From NCBI GenBank assembly GCA_036898135.1, contig CM072520.1, positions 2,742,343 to 2,806,342 of the forward strand: a stretch of DNA of 64,000 nucleotides. The letters run 5' to 3'. This DNA comes from Oncomelania hupensis. Its lineage: Eukaryota; Mollusca; Gastropoda; Littorinimorpha; Pomatiopsidae. Below are positions 20,816 to 31,959 of the stretch, piece by piece (the first letter of the stretch is position 1; each line of letters starts with the position of its first letter). Both the position numbers and the translations under genes were made by a program. Under the pieces are notes generated by a model that saw only the letters and a list, made by a program, of their open reading frames with translations, searched no databases and had not been told where the DNA came from.

Positions 20816-21069
20816 AGATTAGTGGTTTTGTACCCCGGCAAGCCAGGGTACACAGTTTGCTGTTTAAAATGTAGACAGAGAGACAACTGTTGTCTGCGAG
20901 TTTCATTTGGACGATTTTGCCTTGGCTTCTAAAAGTATCTTCATTTATTATTTTATCTTTATGTTTTTTGAAAAAAAAATTATGGTTGGTGCAAAATGTA
21001 CAGGGTCAGTCAGGTGACTGTAAACGGACAATTTTTTTTTCTTTGGCCTAAGCGCTGCACATAGGAATA

Positions 21070-22437
21070 AAAAAAGACGCGGGTGATGATGTCGGGCCGA
21101 TCATGGGCAGCTTGTCCCTGAAGGAGGTTTTTTAGTTATTTCCTTCCAACTGGGGTTACAGGTCATGGTGATAAAAAGGTCAGCACAGCCAAACTTGCGG
21201 ACAAAGGCCGTGGCATCACTCTGCTTTTCAAACATGTACCGTGGACCGCCAGTGAAGGATGAAGGGAGAATGATTCTCTGTCCCACATTGTTTGGGTCTC
21301 CGTCGTTGACAGAGAGAGCATCTCGTAAATCTTCATAACTGTCCGCTCTCAGAGCCTTCTGCTCACGCCTGATGTACATTAGTCTCTGTCTCCATTTTTG
21401 AGTACCAGTCGACCAGGAGCTGCTGATAGAGTCGAGCATATTTGATAATGTGATTGTCTGGACGAACCTGAATATGGAAGGAGTAGAACTGCTGCTGGGT
21501 AACCTTGCGACCGGTTTTAGCATTGATGTAGATGTTGTAGCTGTCTGTGCCGCATACGAACATAAGAGGGTATTGGAGTGCGTCATAACTTCTGTGTAGC
21601 TCAGAGATCCTCTGCAGATTTCCATTCTTGATTGCGAGGATAATGTCGCGATGTTCAGTTGGCTCATTGTCCATGAGGATGGCCACCTCTGATGAATGCT
21701 GCTGGTTGAATCTTCTGGCATGTTCTTGGTTGGGTCGTTTGTCTTCCCGAATTACAACCTTCATTGTGTGACCTTGTTGTTCATTGAAAATGAGAGTGTC
21801 CTTGGCCGCTTTTAGTGTTTTCACATACCTGTTGTGTTCATGCAGCATGGTTGTGAGGTGCAGCATAATTTCTTGGTCAAGCATGTCCTGGCGTCCTCGA
21901 AGAGAGATTTCCTGTCTGGTTGTCAATGAAGTAGACTTGCAGGAAGTTGGGCATGACTCCGTCTGGTGGTAGAAGAGTGCCAATTAGGTGGTAAACTTGA
22001 CCTTGAACGCGGACTGTGGAATTCCATCCAGTGACACTGCCATCCCTATGTCCAAAACTTGTCATCTGGAAGGCGTTGTTGTAAGATCTAATATTTGTAA
22101 GAAAGCTTGCACTGCGGTTGTCAGTTCCATTGAGGAGATTAAGGAGGAATGGTGGAGGCTCAGGAAATGATTGCAAGAGGACAGATCTTCCGGAACAGCA
22201 AAGGCCTTTAGGTTCAGATTTGAATTTTGATACTTTGCAGGTACATACATAATTCATTAGTCCTATGCCTGAAATAATGTTGATATTGGGAGTGTCGTTG
22301 AGAGCAGGCCTGTTTAAGGTGTTCTTTTCCCTGAGGAGTGCAGGTAGGGATTGTTCAAGAGCTTGTGTCTGTCTTCTTAGTCGTTTCTGTTGAGTTTCTT
22401 TTGGGAAATAGGCCAAAGAACTTTTCTTTGGTGGCAT
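21070..22437 (-). pseudogene. Helitron Rep/helicase, N-terminal part
   Basis: It starts MPPKKSSLAYFPKETQQKRL. The body has PNFLQVYFIDN, then LDQEIMLHLTTMLHEHNRYV, RFNQQHSSEVAILM, LQYPLMFVCGTDSYNI, QQQFYSFHIQVRPDNHII, YARLYQQLLVDWYSKMETE, NVGQRIILPSSFTGGPRYM and FGCADLFITMTCNPSWKEI, and in a shifted frame AAHDRPDIITRVF. This is the Helitron-like N domain leading to the HUH Rep domain. The HUH motif and helicase should follow but the sequence stops near 21070. Frameshifts lie near 21950, 21400 and 21130. Typical Helitron ends (5'-TC, 3' hairpin-CTRR) were not found. Confidence 0.8.
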
Positions 22438-22608
22438 AGTGATCCTGCGAAAGAGAAAAATGAAATTTGAGGGAAATGTAAACCAATGTTTTAAAATATA
22501 TTAATTTCAGAGAAAGTGACTGTCGGAGGGAAATTTTGAAATGAAAGTTTTGGATGAGGAGATTTGTATGAGAGGGGATGGGGAGATAAAGATGTGAGTG
22601 AGGAGAGA

Positions 22609-23475
22609 ACTCAGGAACTCAGGAACTCAGGAAACTTTAATGCGAGGCCACCAGCCTATACGCATGGGGGTAACATAACAGATATGATAAAAAAGGAAAG
22701 AAAAGTCAAAAATCACAAAAAATCCAACAAAAGTTACAAATATAAATATGACAAGCACGCGTCATTTGACAGAATGTGACAGAATGTGTCTCCCAAGAAA
22801 AAACAACAAACAAACATATTTTAGGTTACTTTTAAATCAACAATTCTTCACGTTTTTTCAACGCATGGTACGTGAACATCGCTACTGCTCTGGTAATAAT
22901 AATACTATCACTTTGTAATAAACAAAACACCATTGGTGGTACATCAACATTGAAGTGCCTCAAAATGTACTTTTCACGAATATCCTTATACGCTGGACAA
23001 TACCACAAAAAATGCATTTCATTTTCAACAGCCGTACAGAAAGGGCATGCCTTTGAAACAACACTGTATCTTTTATTTCCATTCAAGTCTATAATGCCTA
23101 GACGTAACTTTACAAAGATATTTTTAAACTTATTTATAGTAATATCTGTTAAGTACTTCTCACACTGCAATAGTGATTTAAAGGAACTATACACTGAGAA
23201 CCTTTCGCTATCCATTAATTTACTAAACCATTCCTGTTTGTAGCAGTCTATCATACGTTGTCTGAAAACACGTAAAAAAGCTTTCTTATTTCCTACTCCC
23301 CCGTTCAACCAAACGTGAGAAAAACCAAACATGTCAAAACAGTGTTTTATATTGTAAGCCCAGTTATGTACATCAGTCTGGCCTACAGGTAGTCTCAAAA
23401 ATCTGTTTTTGTCCATTTCATATGCTTGCTTTGGTAGTCTAACAAGAAGCATGTCTTGTAATTTGAACCAGTATC
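22609..23475 (-). mobile_element. 5'-truncated LINE with 14-bp target-site duplication
   Basis: TGAGTGAGGAGAGA occurs at 22595-22608 and 23476-23489. Inside, 22832-23452 (minus) encodes a LINE C-terminus: VGQTDVHNWAYNIKHCFDMF, GFSHVWLNGGVGNKKAFLRV, CEKYLTDITINKFKNIFVKL, RLGIIDLNGNKRY and the zinc-like CPFCTAVENEMHFLWYCPAY. After the stop come a 3' UTR and a terminal tandem repeat of TTCCTGAG units at 22609-22636 (AACTCAGG on the plus strand). The ORF is uninterrupted over 206 codons, suggesting a young insertion. RT is missing through truncation. The exact clade is not clear. Confidence 0.8.
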
Positions 23476-23543
23476 TGAGTGAGGAGAGAGAGATAGAGAG
23501 AGAGAGCTATGCAACAGACAGGACAGAAGTAAGTGAAAAACAC

Positions 23544-23880
23544 ATTTATTGTTGCATAAAACATAAAGAAATAAATAGTGCATCTGTGTCAGAAATAATA
23601 AAAAGAAAACAATTTAAAAAAAGAAGTAGTGTGACATTCATGTAACAATTAGAGTTGCATGGCACTGAACGTGTAAAGGACTAAAAAAACATTAAAAGAC
23701 TAACATAGATGAACACTGCAACAATTGTTGCATACAACATAAAGAAATAAATAGTGAATCTGTGACGGAAATAATAAATAAACAATTTAAAAAAAGAAGT
23801 ACTGTGACATTCATGTAACAATTAAAGTTGCATGGCACTGAACGTGTAAACGCCTAAAAAAAACCAACAACATTTCTTCT
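23544..23880. repeat. ~176-bp tandem duplication
   Basis: Two head-to-tail copies begin GTTGCAT(A/C)AAACATAAAG near 23551 and 23727, with TGGCACTGAACGTGTAAA in each. Not coding. Confidence 0.75.
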
Positions 23881-24054
23881 GCTTCATTCAGGAACTAACA
23901 ACAAGAACAGAATACAATACTTTGGCAATTACTTCAGTGCACATTTGGCCAATAAAAAAAGTTATTTGGTTACACGTATACGGTATCATCGGCAAAAACG
24001 TAGGGTCGGACGGTCTGAAAGTTTTTTATTTTCTTTAATTAATTTTTTTTTTGA

Positions 24055-24082
24055 GGGGTGGGGGGTGGGGTGGGTGGGTGGG
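24055..24082 (+). other. G-quadruplex-forming run
   Basis: Six G-runs of 3 to 6 bases are separated by single T. It lies about 170 bp beyond the stop codon of the minus-strand gene at 24255-25763, so it is C-rich in that transcript. Confidence 0.6.
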
Positions 24083-24254
24083 TGGCCGATCATTATGTGG
24101 AAGTTGGAAATTTCGCAAAACTGAATGAGAAAATTATTGCAAAACACGGTTTGTCATTTTCTTTAATGTTTTTATGTGTGTAGACTCGAAAAAGTGTTTT
24201 TTAAATTTAGAAAAAAAAACTATTACGGTCGGGTTACCGTAACCAAACACCTGT

Positions 24255-25763
24255 TTATTTTGGGCATATTAATAGCAGGTCCCTATACCTTAGAGATGAA
24301 AACACTGCCTTCTCATAATATTTTTTGGCTGCTAACATTGCCAAGATCTGTTGGTTGAAAATACGAGTATTTTCAGCTTCCATCTGCCTGACCTCCAACT
24401 CTCTCTTTCTGGCTTCTTTTTCATTGTCCAGCTCTATTTTCCGTAGGTCCAGCTCCCTGTCCTGCAGTCGCACGTGCTCAGCGTACATCTCCTTCCTCAT
24501 TTCACGTTCATCGCCTGACGAAGTGTCAAGGGACTTGAAATACGCGAGCAACTCGGCTTGTGGGTGGCGCCTTTTCCTTGTATCTGGCTCACCTTTCTTT
24601 TGGGTGTCCTCAGCGGCAGGGGCAGGACCAGCACCTGGCACTGCAACCACTTCTCCCACATCTGCACATCATTCAAATACAAAATTCAGTACAATCCAGA
24701 ATGTGCACAAAAGTGCTTCAAAATGTTGGATGTAATGTGAACACACAACAGACAACATGAAACTCAAATTAAACAACTATGAGGTTGAACCACGAGTCAC
24801 ATAGTAACTTTTAGATTTGAATACAGAGGTCATTTGTCATGCAGCTCTAGACTGCTTTTGTAGCCTGCCCACAATTTAGTCCATGTCAACAACAGTCACC
24901 TGTGTTAGCCATTCCCTGCATATCTGCTTCTTTTATGGCAGCAGCCGCACGCATTGCCTGCTTGGCTGCCCTTTTCTCTCCTTTTTTGCGCTCTGCCTCA
25001 TCCTTCAAAAGCAGCAGCTCATCAAGACTCCTCTCGAAGTCTGTCGGCTCTGGAACCTCGATACCTGATCTGGAATCAGAAGCAAAACAGGCAGATCACG
25101 ACTGTCGATCATGCACAGATTATTTACTTCAAATAAAACTGGGCCATTTCTTCAATTTTTAAACGGTGCAATTCTCATAATTTAATGGTTATTTCTATCA
25201 CCAAAGTAGCTAAGCAGCAGAAAGCGTATTACTATTAGGCTTGGAGGGGAAACGTTTAAATTTTACCCTGAAAACATACATATATTTTCTTGTTTTAGAT
25301 TTTAAATGACCTGCAGAATTTTCTTACTACTGCATCATTAATGATTCATGCCCCCTGACTTTTCTGCTTGGCCCTCCACTTTAACTAACAGGGGGTGTGT
25401 GCCGGGGGTGCTGTACTATTAAAAGAGCATTTTGAACCTTGCAAAACCCCATCAACCCTCCCCCCCCCCCCTCACACACACACAAACACACACACAAGTG
25501 TATTATTTATTGCCATGCTTACAACTAACAACTTACGCTCTTTCCTCTGCCGCGTTGTGCTTTGCCCTTTTTTCTAAAAGGAGAAGCAGATGATCCCGCA
25601 GTGTCTTTGCCTTTTTAATCACAGAGAAGGCTGGCACATGCTCCTTACATGCGAGATGGAGGTTGTCCCAAGTTGTGGTGAAAGGGTCCACAAGAATTGC
25701 CTGCTGGCACAACTCAACATCCATTTGGTTGGTGAAGTTAACCCTTGCACCACAGCCCTCCAT
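24255..25763 (-). CDS. Myb/SANT-like coiled-coil protein, 267 aa, intact spliced gene
   Basis: Coding exons: 25537-25763 (ATG at 25761-25763), 24900-25069 and 24255-24661. Introns begin GTAAGT and GTGACT and end in AG after TTCTGATTCC and GATGTGC. Lengths 227+170+407 total 804 bp, 268 codons with the stop, no lesion. Residues 1-76 fit a Myb/SANT-like domain (FTNQMDVELCQQAILVDPF, TTTWDNLHLACKEH, AKTLRDHLLLLLEKRAK). A middle acidic/Ala-rich coil (DFERSLDELLLLKDEAERKK) follows. The C-terminus is a long charged coiled coil (RLQDRELDLRKIELDNEKEA). Such proteins occur as the DNA-binding partner ORF of Harbinger elements and as host regulators. I cannot say which. A possible AATAAA lies at 24026-24031. 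Confidence 0.7.
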
Positions 25764-26308
25764 CTTGACCTAAGAAAAACAAATGAATAAATAAACACAC
25801 ATTTTAAACAATAAATAAACACACAGACACATAAAATGATTGATATATACACACATATTGTTAATAATAATAATTACCATTTGTGCAGCGCCCTTCCTCA
25901 CTAGAGCTCATAGTGCTTTATGGGGGGGGGGGAGGAAGGGGGTAACACGACACACAAAAAAGCCAAAAAAAAAAGTAATTATTTTGTTAAATAACACTAG
26001 CCAATCAAACACAACTGCCAAACGTTGAACATTGTACAACATGTCTTTTTTTCCCCCAATTATATACCTCCTTACTATTTGCATCAATACGCTTACTATA
26101 CGTACGGCTGAAATACATACACTGATACAAGAAAATAAGCATGCATTCATCGAAGCCTGATCACTGTCGTCGTGTTGACATATGTGTTGGCTGGCGCACA
26201 ATGGTGAAACATTTCAAAACAAGGTCAGGCTGAACGCATTGGTCAGCACATAACCAAACCCCATTAATCACTGTTGAAAACCATTATTGCGACAAAATAA
26301 AACTTACC
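25764..26308 (-). other. 5' UTR end and first intron of the Myb/SANT-like gene
   Basis: Six UTR bases (25764-25769) follow an acceptor with a pyrimidine tract (TTTGTTTTTCTTAG). The matching donor is GAG/GTAAGTTTT at 26307/26308. The intron of about 538 bp contains a G tract and AATAAT repeats, nothing coding. Confidence 0.6.
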
Positions 26309-26700
26309 TCAAGGATTACAAGAGAAATCGCAGATGATAAAAAAATGTGTCGGAAACAAGAGCGGAACTCCCAACCTTCGATGAAAATAACCTCCGCAAT
26401 TTAGAGAGCTATCATAACAGTTACCTCATCTCGAAACGGACGACACAAATTTCGTCTGCTGCTAAAGGCGCTACCGCCTCGGCACGAAGAAAAGTTCGCA
26501 AGGGTTTCCCGACAGCATCATCGGAAACGAAAGTGATCGCTACGAACCAAATTTCGTTGTTCAATCTAAAGCTCGCTATTGACACACAAAGCGTCCGTTC
26601 TGTGGTCCAATCAGTCGTAGCACGTGAGGCGACGTGGCCAGCAACGAACCAAAACTAGTACACGTAGCATTCGCCCTCTTTGCACAACCAAAGATAGCGC
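26309..26700 (-). promoter_or_regulatory. Putative first exon and CpG-rich promoter region
   Basis: Upstream of the donor at 26308 the DNA from about 26350 to 26660 is CpG-rich against AT-rich surroundings and has no long coding match. It is where the promoter and non-coding first exon should be. No TATA box is obvious. From 26701 to 27572 I see only a (CA)n run at 27237-27257. Confidence 0.4.
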
Positions 26701-27821
26701 ATTATTTGTCAACAGACCACTGTGTTTACAGTGAGGAGTGATATGCCCTTTTTAAAGCATGTGACATTCTTCAGACTCTAAACGCATCAACTACCCACAC
26801 TGATGACGAGGCAGATAACGGCGATGATGGAGTGCCATGTAGTGAACTGCTGGATAATACACGCAACGATCTGTAACTCGGAATTAATCAATCGCCTTCC
26901 AAGGACCGACAGAATGTCAACTGAATAAATAATTGAATTTGGCAATACTGTACTGTGAGGATAACAGGCGAAATCCTCACTGATGCTGATTTTCTTTCTG
27001 ACACTGCGAACTTGACAGAGAAGAAGACGACGACGGTGTAGATAAAAACGAGAAGACGATAATAGGTACATTCTGAGGCAAAATACCACGTGAGAAATCA
27101 GACTGCTTATCTGGAACTAAAGTCGCCCAATAACCAAGACCGACATGAAAACGAATGAATCAACTTCTCAAACGTGTGCAGTAAATCAGCATACTGCAAA
27201 TTAAAGTTTATGACAGTTGCCAAATTACTTATGTTGTAAACACACACACACACACATACTCGTTTACATGAACCTATGGGGTACCAAATCTAATGGTTAT
27301 CTATAACAACATTATGAGGAACTCACTTAAAGTGAAATACTGGATTAATGAGTAATCACAGCAAGTTCAACCCTAATGTTAAGAATTATACTACTGTTGT
27401 TGAATGTATGCATGAAGTATTATTCTTAAAATCTTCTCTTTTTTCTACCAAACCGTTGTCAACGTTGTGAGGTAATATGTAAATTTATGCAATATGAATA
27501 TTAATGATTTGACAGGAAGTACCCCATACTGCTGTAAATATGGAATGTGACATTCTGTTGACCGACATTCTGTTAACCCTTAGAATTTCTAATGTAAATA
27601 AAGAATTTCTTTGTTTTGGTGGTTATACTAATTTAAAATACAATGATTTAGATTTGTATTAGGGATAATGGAAAAAATATTTTAAAAAATACAGGGTAGA
27701 CTTATCACTGTAATGAAACACATATTATGTTAATTGTACTGTGTATTTGAGATATGTACAAATCATACTATAAAGTATTAAGTATACAAGCCATATTAAT
27801 AAATACACTTGAGGTTAAGAG

Positions 27822-28043
27822 CATCAGGACTTGCAAAGACCATCCTGCAAGGCACGGTGCAAGGAGGCAGAAGAAGAGGGAGACATAAAAAGAGTTAGGA
27901 GGACAACATTCAAGAATGGACTGGCTTGACACTGAGCAAAGCAATGAGGGTTGCTGAGGACAGAGTAAGATGGAATATGCTGGTTGAACGATCATCTGTT
28001 GTGACCCAATCTGAATGGCTTCCCAGTTATGAGATAGGACAGG
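27822..28043 (+). mobile_element. RTE-like LINE, 222-bp 5'-truncated insertion with 15-bp TSD
   Basis: ACTTGAGGTTAAGAG flanks it at 27807-27821 and 28044-28058. The insert encodes the C-terminal tail of an RTE-type LINE (GLAKTILQGTVQGGRRRGR, one stop, EDNIQEWTGLTLSKAMRVAE, ERSSVV), the same as at 33087-34203 and 58375-59635. It ends ATGAGATAGGACAGG. Confidence 0.85.
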
Positions 28044-28080
28044 ACTTGAGGTTAAGAGAACAATGGAATATGGAAATTAG

Positions 28081-28663
28081 TTACATTACATTACATTACA
28101 TAATTGTTGCTTTAGGTCCAGCGGACTCTTCCGAGCCAAATCAGGACCGGACAACCCCCAATCCGCATAAAGATCTGCTGAAACAACCCTAGTGGGAAAA
28201 CTGAATGCCCTCCACCAGCCAGTCACTTTACAATAAAGACATCCCACGCAGGGGACGGCTGAGGCTTCACCGCAACTTATCGAACCCCCGTTTACAAAAA
28301 CAAAATAGAATACAAACATTATTATAAATTATCAACAAAACACATACATATAAAATGCCTACATTGCTAAATAATAACATCATAGGAAGCCCTAGTGACC
28401 ACCTGGCAGAAAGCGTCCAATATTCCCAAGCTGATCCAACCGACCTCATACACAAACAAGGAGTCTTGTCCCAGAAGAATTTTCAAGAAAAAAGGTAGGA
28501 GACTGGTCTAGCGAAGAAGACGATAGTATAGCAGATTGATAGAAAAGAGCAGGAATGAGAAAGAGCAAATGAGAAAGACAGCGACAGTGGGAATTTAAAG
28601 CACTAAATTTCCAGAAAGTGGGGATACTATTTATACTGAAACCCCCGGCACCCCAACGGGGGA
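28081..28663 (-). mobile_element. 583-bp non-autonomous derivative of the RNase H LINE, with 11-bp TSD
   Basis: ATGGAAATTAG occurs at 28070-28080 and 28664-28674. The minus-strand element begins TTCCCCCGTTGGGGTGCCGG, which can fold on itself, with a TATAAATAG shortly after. It has no RT or RNase H coding and ends with the family terminus GGTCCTGATTTGGCTC...GGACCTAAAG and TAATGTAATGTAATG. I read it as LINE 5' UTR plus 3' end with the coding part removed, or as a SINE sharing that 3' end. No tRNA-like boxes were seen. Confidence 0.65.
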
Positions 28664-29371
28664 ATGGAAATTAGTAATAATTGTCAATTATGATATACTT
28701 ATGTACATATTTTTACAATGTCTTTTGTTCATCCACGTTCAATTTTAAACTAGATCAACATAACAATAATCTAAACCCTGAGTTTGCCAGAGTTTAATTA
28801 TACGTTAATGTTGATTATTAATTATTCCAAAATAATCTATTACAATAATCCTTAACAATGCTGATTGATTTTTTTAAAAATATAAATTGCTTGCAGAAGC
28901 AATTTTTATTTTATTACATGCTGCATCTGCTCAGATTTAATAAAGAAGCCTAGAAAATGAACTCCAAGCCTAAATTGAAAATTCCCTCATTCTGACTTTA
29001 TTTTGATTTTAATTTTGGTAAATATGCAGAAAATGTAACAGTGGTAAATAAATATTCAAACCACCGAGTAAACTGATCTATTGTAATTTTACTATAAAAC
29101 TTTCTTAATTTCACTACATAGATTTTTACATTCCCATTTAGTGTTTTATATACTTTGTGGTGGGTTTAGAAAAAGTCACTAGTTTTGTTATTTTTGCGCA
29201 ACGACATGGCAGCATGCACTTTTATCATCATAAACAAAATACAAGCAATGAAAAGTAACATTTATTTATTTGAAGAAGTCTCAGAAGTCCCAGAACACAA
29301 ATAATATGAATAATAACTTACCAATTTGCTTTTCCTCATGTAGTATTATCCAGTGCAAGTAATCCAGTTAT

Positions 29372-29640
29372 TTACAGAATAATATGCTTTACAGCCATGT
29401 TTACAATGATGGCGAGGAACGCCCTCATTTCGATCACTGTTGTTTGTACCCATTTCCCAGCGATCGAGTTGGGTTTCACTTTCAGCACCCGTCCTGATAG
29501 AAACTGGGTTGCATACAAGTTCGTCTGTTCTTCAGAAACATCACTTTCATCACTAAAATCCGATTCACTGAAAGCAGCGTCACTCTCACTCTCACTCTCC
29601 GACATTTTCTCACAGCTGGCACTCCAAAACACAAGAGAAA
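29372..29640 (-). pseudogene. piggyBac transposase remnant
   Basis: The ORF has an acidic Ser-rich N-terminus from MSESESESDAAFSESDFSDE. This joins directly to VKPNSIAGKWVQTTVIEMRA and FLAIIVNMAVKH, which matches the start of the piggyBac DDE domain (GKW-x3-TV-x-EMRAFL-x2-I-x-NM). The sequence between, and everything after NM, including the three catalytic Asp, is gone. A start at about 29605 suits the family, since piggyBac proteins often begin with an acidic stretch. From 29853 to 30482 nothing is recognised. Confidence 0.55.
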
Positions 29641-30482
29641 AAGACAAATAAAATGCTGTCAACAATCAAAAAATCTTCAAAATTGACGCTATTCGTACTG
29701 GCAGAAGTAGGGAAAAGTAAAAGAAATTATCTGATTGGCTGCATTTATTATTACCCAGCCAACCAGAGCCGGTCTCTCATGAGATCGATGGATCGGCACT
29801 TTCGTAATTTTCGATACTTTACTTTTGCTTGATGCAGTGTTTTAAGGGTTAAAAAGAATTGTATTTTGCTGAATTATATTATATTTATATAACAAAGGAA
29901 CTAATTTAATGAGTTTTACAATAAATAAATTCAACATTTAAAAGGTTAACGCAAGAGTCTGACTTTGTTGTAGTCTAACGTCTATGTACCTATTATTATG
30001 GTTGTGTAGTTCCATCTGCTATGTATGTATTTGATGTAGTAAAAATTCTAACTTTTATGTGAGCGACAGAATGTGTGAATGTTTTCCTTTATTAATGTGG
30101 ACTTATCTATAACAATAAAAGGCATTGCAGACAGGGACCATAAACAAGTTCATGCATCACAAAGTAAATCTGCCTGCTATACAGTCAATGGGAGGAAACT
30201 GACCAGGAAGGAAACCTTACCTAGAGAGATTCTTTACACTGGGGAGTGGCGTATTATAACTTAATTTTCTTCAAAACCATTCATGTGCAAACAGAATTCT
30301 TCAACAACTATTTGAAGTCAATAAATGTTCAGCCAAGTCCTATTAACAGTGTTTGGTTTATTGCAACAGAAATTACTGCCCTTTTAGGGTCCGTACAGAA
30401 AATCAATAACAAAATTCCAGACCTTTTCCAGACTGAAAGTTTCTTTTTCAAGACTCAATATTTTAACTGGTGCAATTCAATT

Positions 30483-31672
30483 TCAATTTATTTTTGAAGC
30501 TTTAACAAAGTTAATTGCATGACAACGTTTCACAGACATACCCTCACTACAGTCACTTTTTTTTTCAAGCGTTTCCAGTTCTTTGGTCAAGCCATCAACT
30601 TCGGCTTGAATCTCTTTCGCTCTCTTTCTCAGAGCATTGGATTCCACCAGAAGTGGCATCTTCTTGCTTTCAGCTGCTTCTTCTGCTAGCCGGTCAGCAG
30701 ATTCAAATAGGCTTTTGGCATCTGTCATCAGCCTCTGCCGCTTTGTCTTCAGGCCACTGATGGTCGCAGTTTCTTCTGTTTTTCTTTTCAAGGCAGAGAT
30801 CGTCTCCTTCTCCTTCTCCAGATACTCTTGATACTTGGCACGAGCTGAGGATGCATATAACAGCATTTCTTTGGTGATCTGTACGTTTACAGGACCCATT
30901 GCCTCCCTGACAGCTTGCAGGACAAGACGTTTGGCTTTCAGAGCTTCTTTACTCAGATTTTCACAGGTAGTTTGCAGGTTGACACTAAATCCTCTTTCTG
31001 CTGAAGCTTGTCCGTGTGACAAAAGGAGCAGTTGCTGCACAACTGACCACAAGTCTGGATACTCTGTTCCAGATGTTGACATGAGACTTGCCAACAGTTC
31101 ATCTAGCCTATGGTCTTCTTTTTTCTTCTGGAAGTTGTTAAAGTTTTCTGCATGAGTTTTGTGTACATCTCTGCAAAACTTGGAGTACTATCTCTTCACA
31201 GCATCACATCTTTCTGGCATAATTCGCTTACAGTCTACGAGAATGTTCAGAGTGTCATCAAGAAGACTCTCTCTTTCGTGAGACTCGGGCTGAACCATGA
31301 TGGATGGGTTAAGCCAACCCAAAGACTTCACCAAAAGAGATTTGATGGGTGTTTTGGTGATGATTTTTACAAGCATGGCCTTTATGAAATCTCTACACTC
31401 CATGCGAAAGGTATATCTTTGTCTATCAGATGCATTCTTGGTTACAGATGACCTCTTTGCAACAAAGCCGATGCCTACCTGGCTTGGGTCCAGGAAGTTG
31501 GCATTGTCATTCAGGTGCAATGTGTGAAGTGCTCCTTTGTGCTTGGCCAGGGCATCCTCAGTGATGATCCTTTTCATCAAACTTATGGTAAGTTCCTGCA
31601 GGTCTGCAGCAAGGAATGGTATCATAGGCCTGTCTGTCTGGTAACAGGCAAGAAAGGGCTCTACCTCTTGCA
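30483..31672 (-). pseudogene. hAT-like transposase, C-terminal part
   Basis: A single minus-strand frame runs from LQEVEPFLACYQTDRPMIPF through LMKRIITEDALAKHKGAL, GIGFVAKRSSVTKNASDRQR and CRDFIKAMLVKIITKTPIKS to a TAG at 31185-31187. It then continues in frame with HKTHAENFNNFQKKKEDHR and the hAT dimerisation motif YPDLWSVVQQLLLLSHGQAS, AERGFSVN, and a long coiled-coil tail. Except for the one TAG it is open over about 390 codons. The N-terminal finger and the catalytic core are not in this window. It may once have been the 3' exon of a spliced gene. I see no strong acceptor at 31672. Confidence 0.65.
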
Positions 31673-31959
31673 GGGTTCGTACAGTTCACACCTTGTAAAA
31701 TTCACAAAATTTTCACAAACTTTTCCACAACCCTGGAGAAGCCAAACGACCAAGTCCAAAACAGATACTAAATGTGCACTGACGGGACAAATGTACTGAT
31801 CAACACAAATTACTTTATATACCTGCAAGTAAAGAGACTTTGTCTTAGGTCGGCTTGTATTTCAGACCTTCCGCCAATAACCAAAACGTTCAATTCAACA
31901 CTGCTTAATATTATAAATTGAAAAAGAAATGTTGCAAATTATATTATGTGTGACAGGTT

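Larger units (their letters stand above)
27573..29852 (-). mobile_element. Decayed piggyBac element, TTAA-flanked
   Basis: The left end TTAACCCTTAGAA (27573) and the right end, read inward as TTAACCCTTAAAA (29852), form short inverted repeats beginning with the TTAA target. The minus-strand transposase remnant lies about 210 bp inside the right end, as expected for piggyBac. Two LINE-derived insertions (27822-28043 and 28081-28663) are nested near the left end. The remaining interior (28675-29371) is non-coding. Confidence 0.5.
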
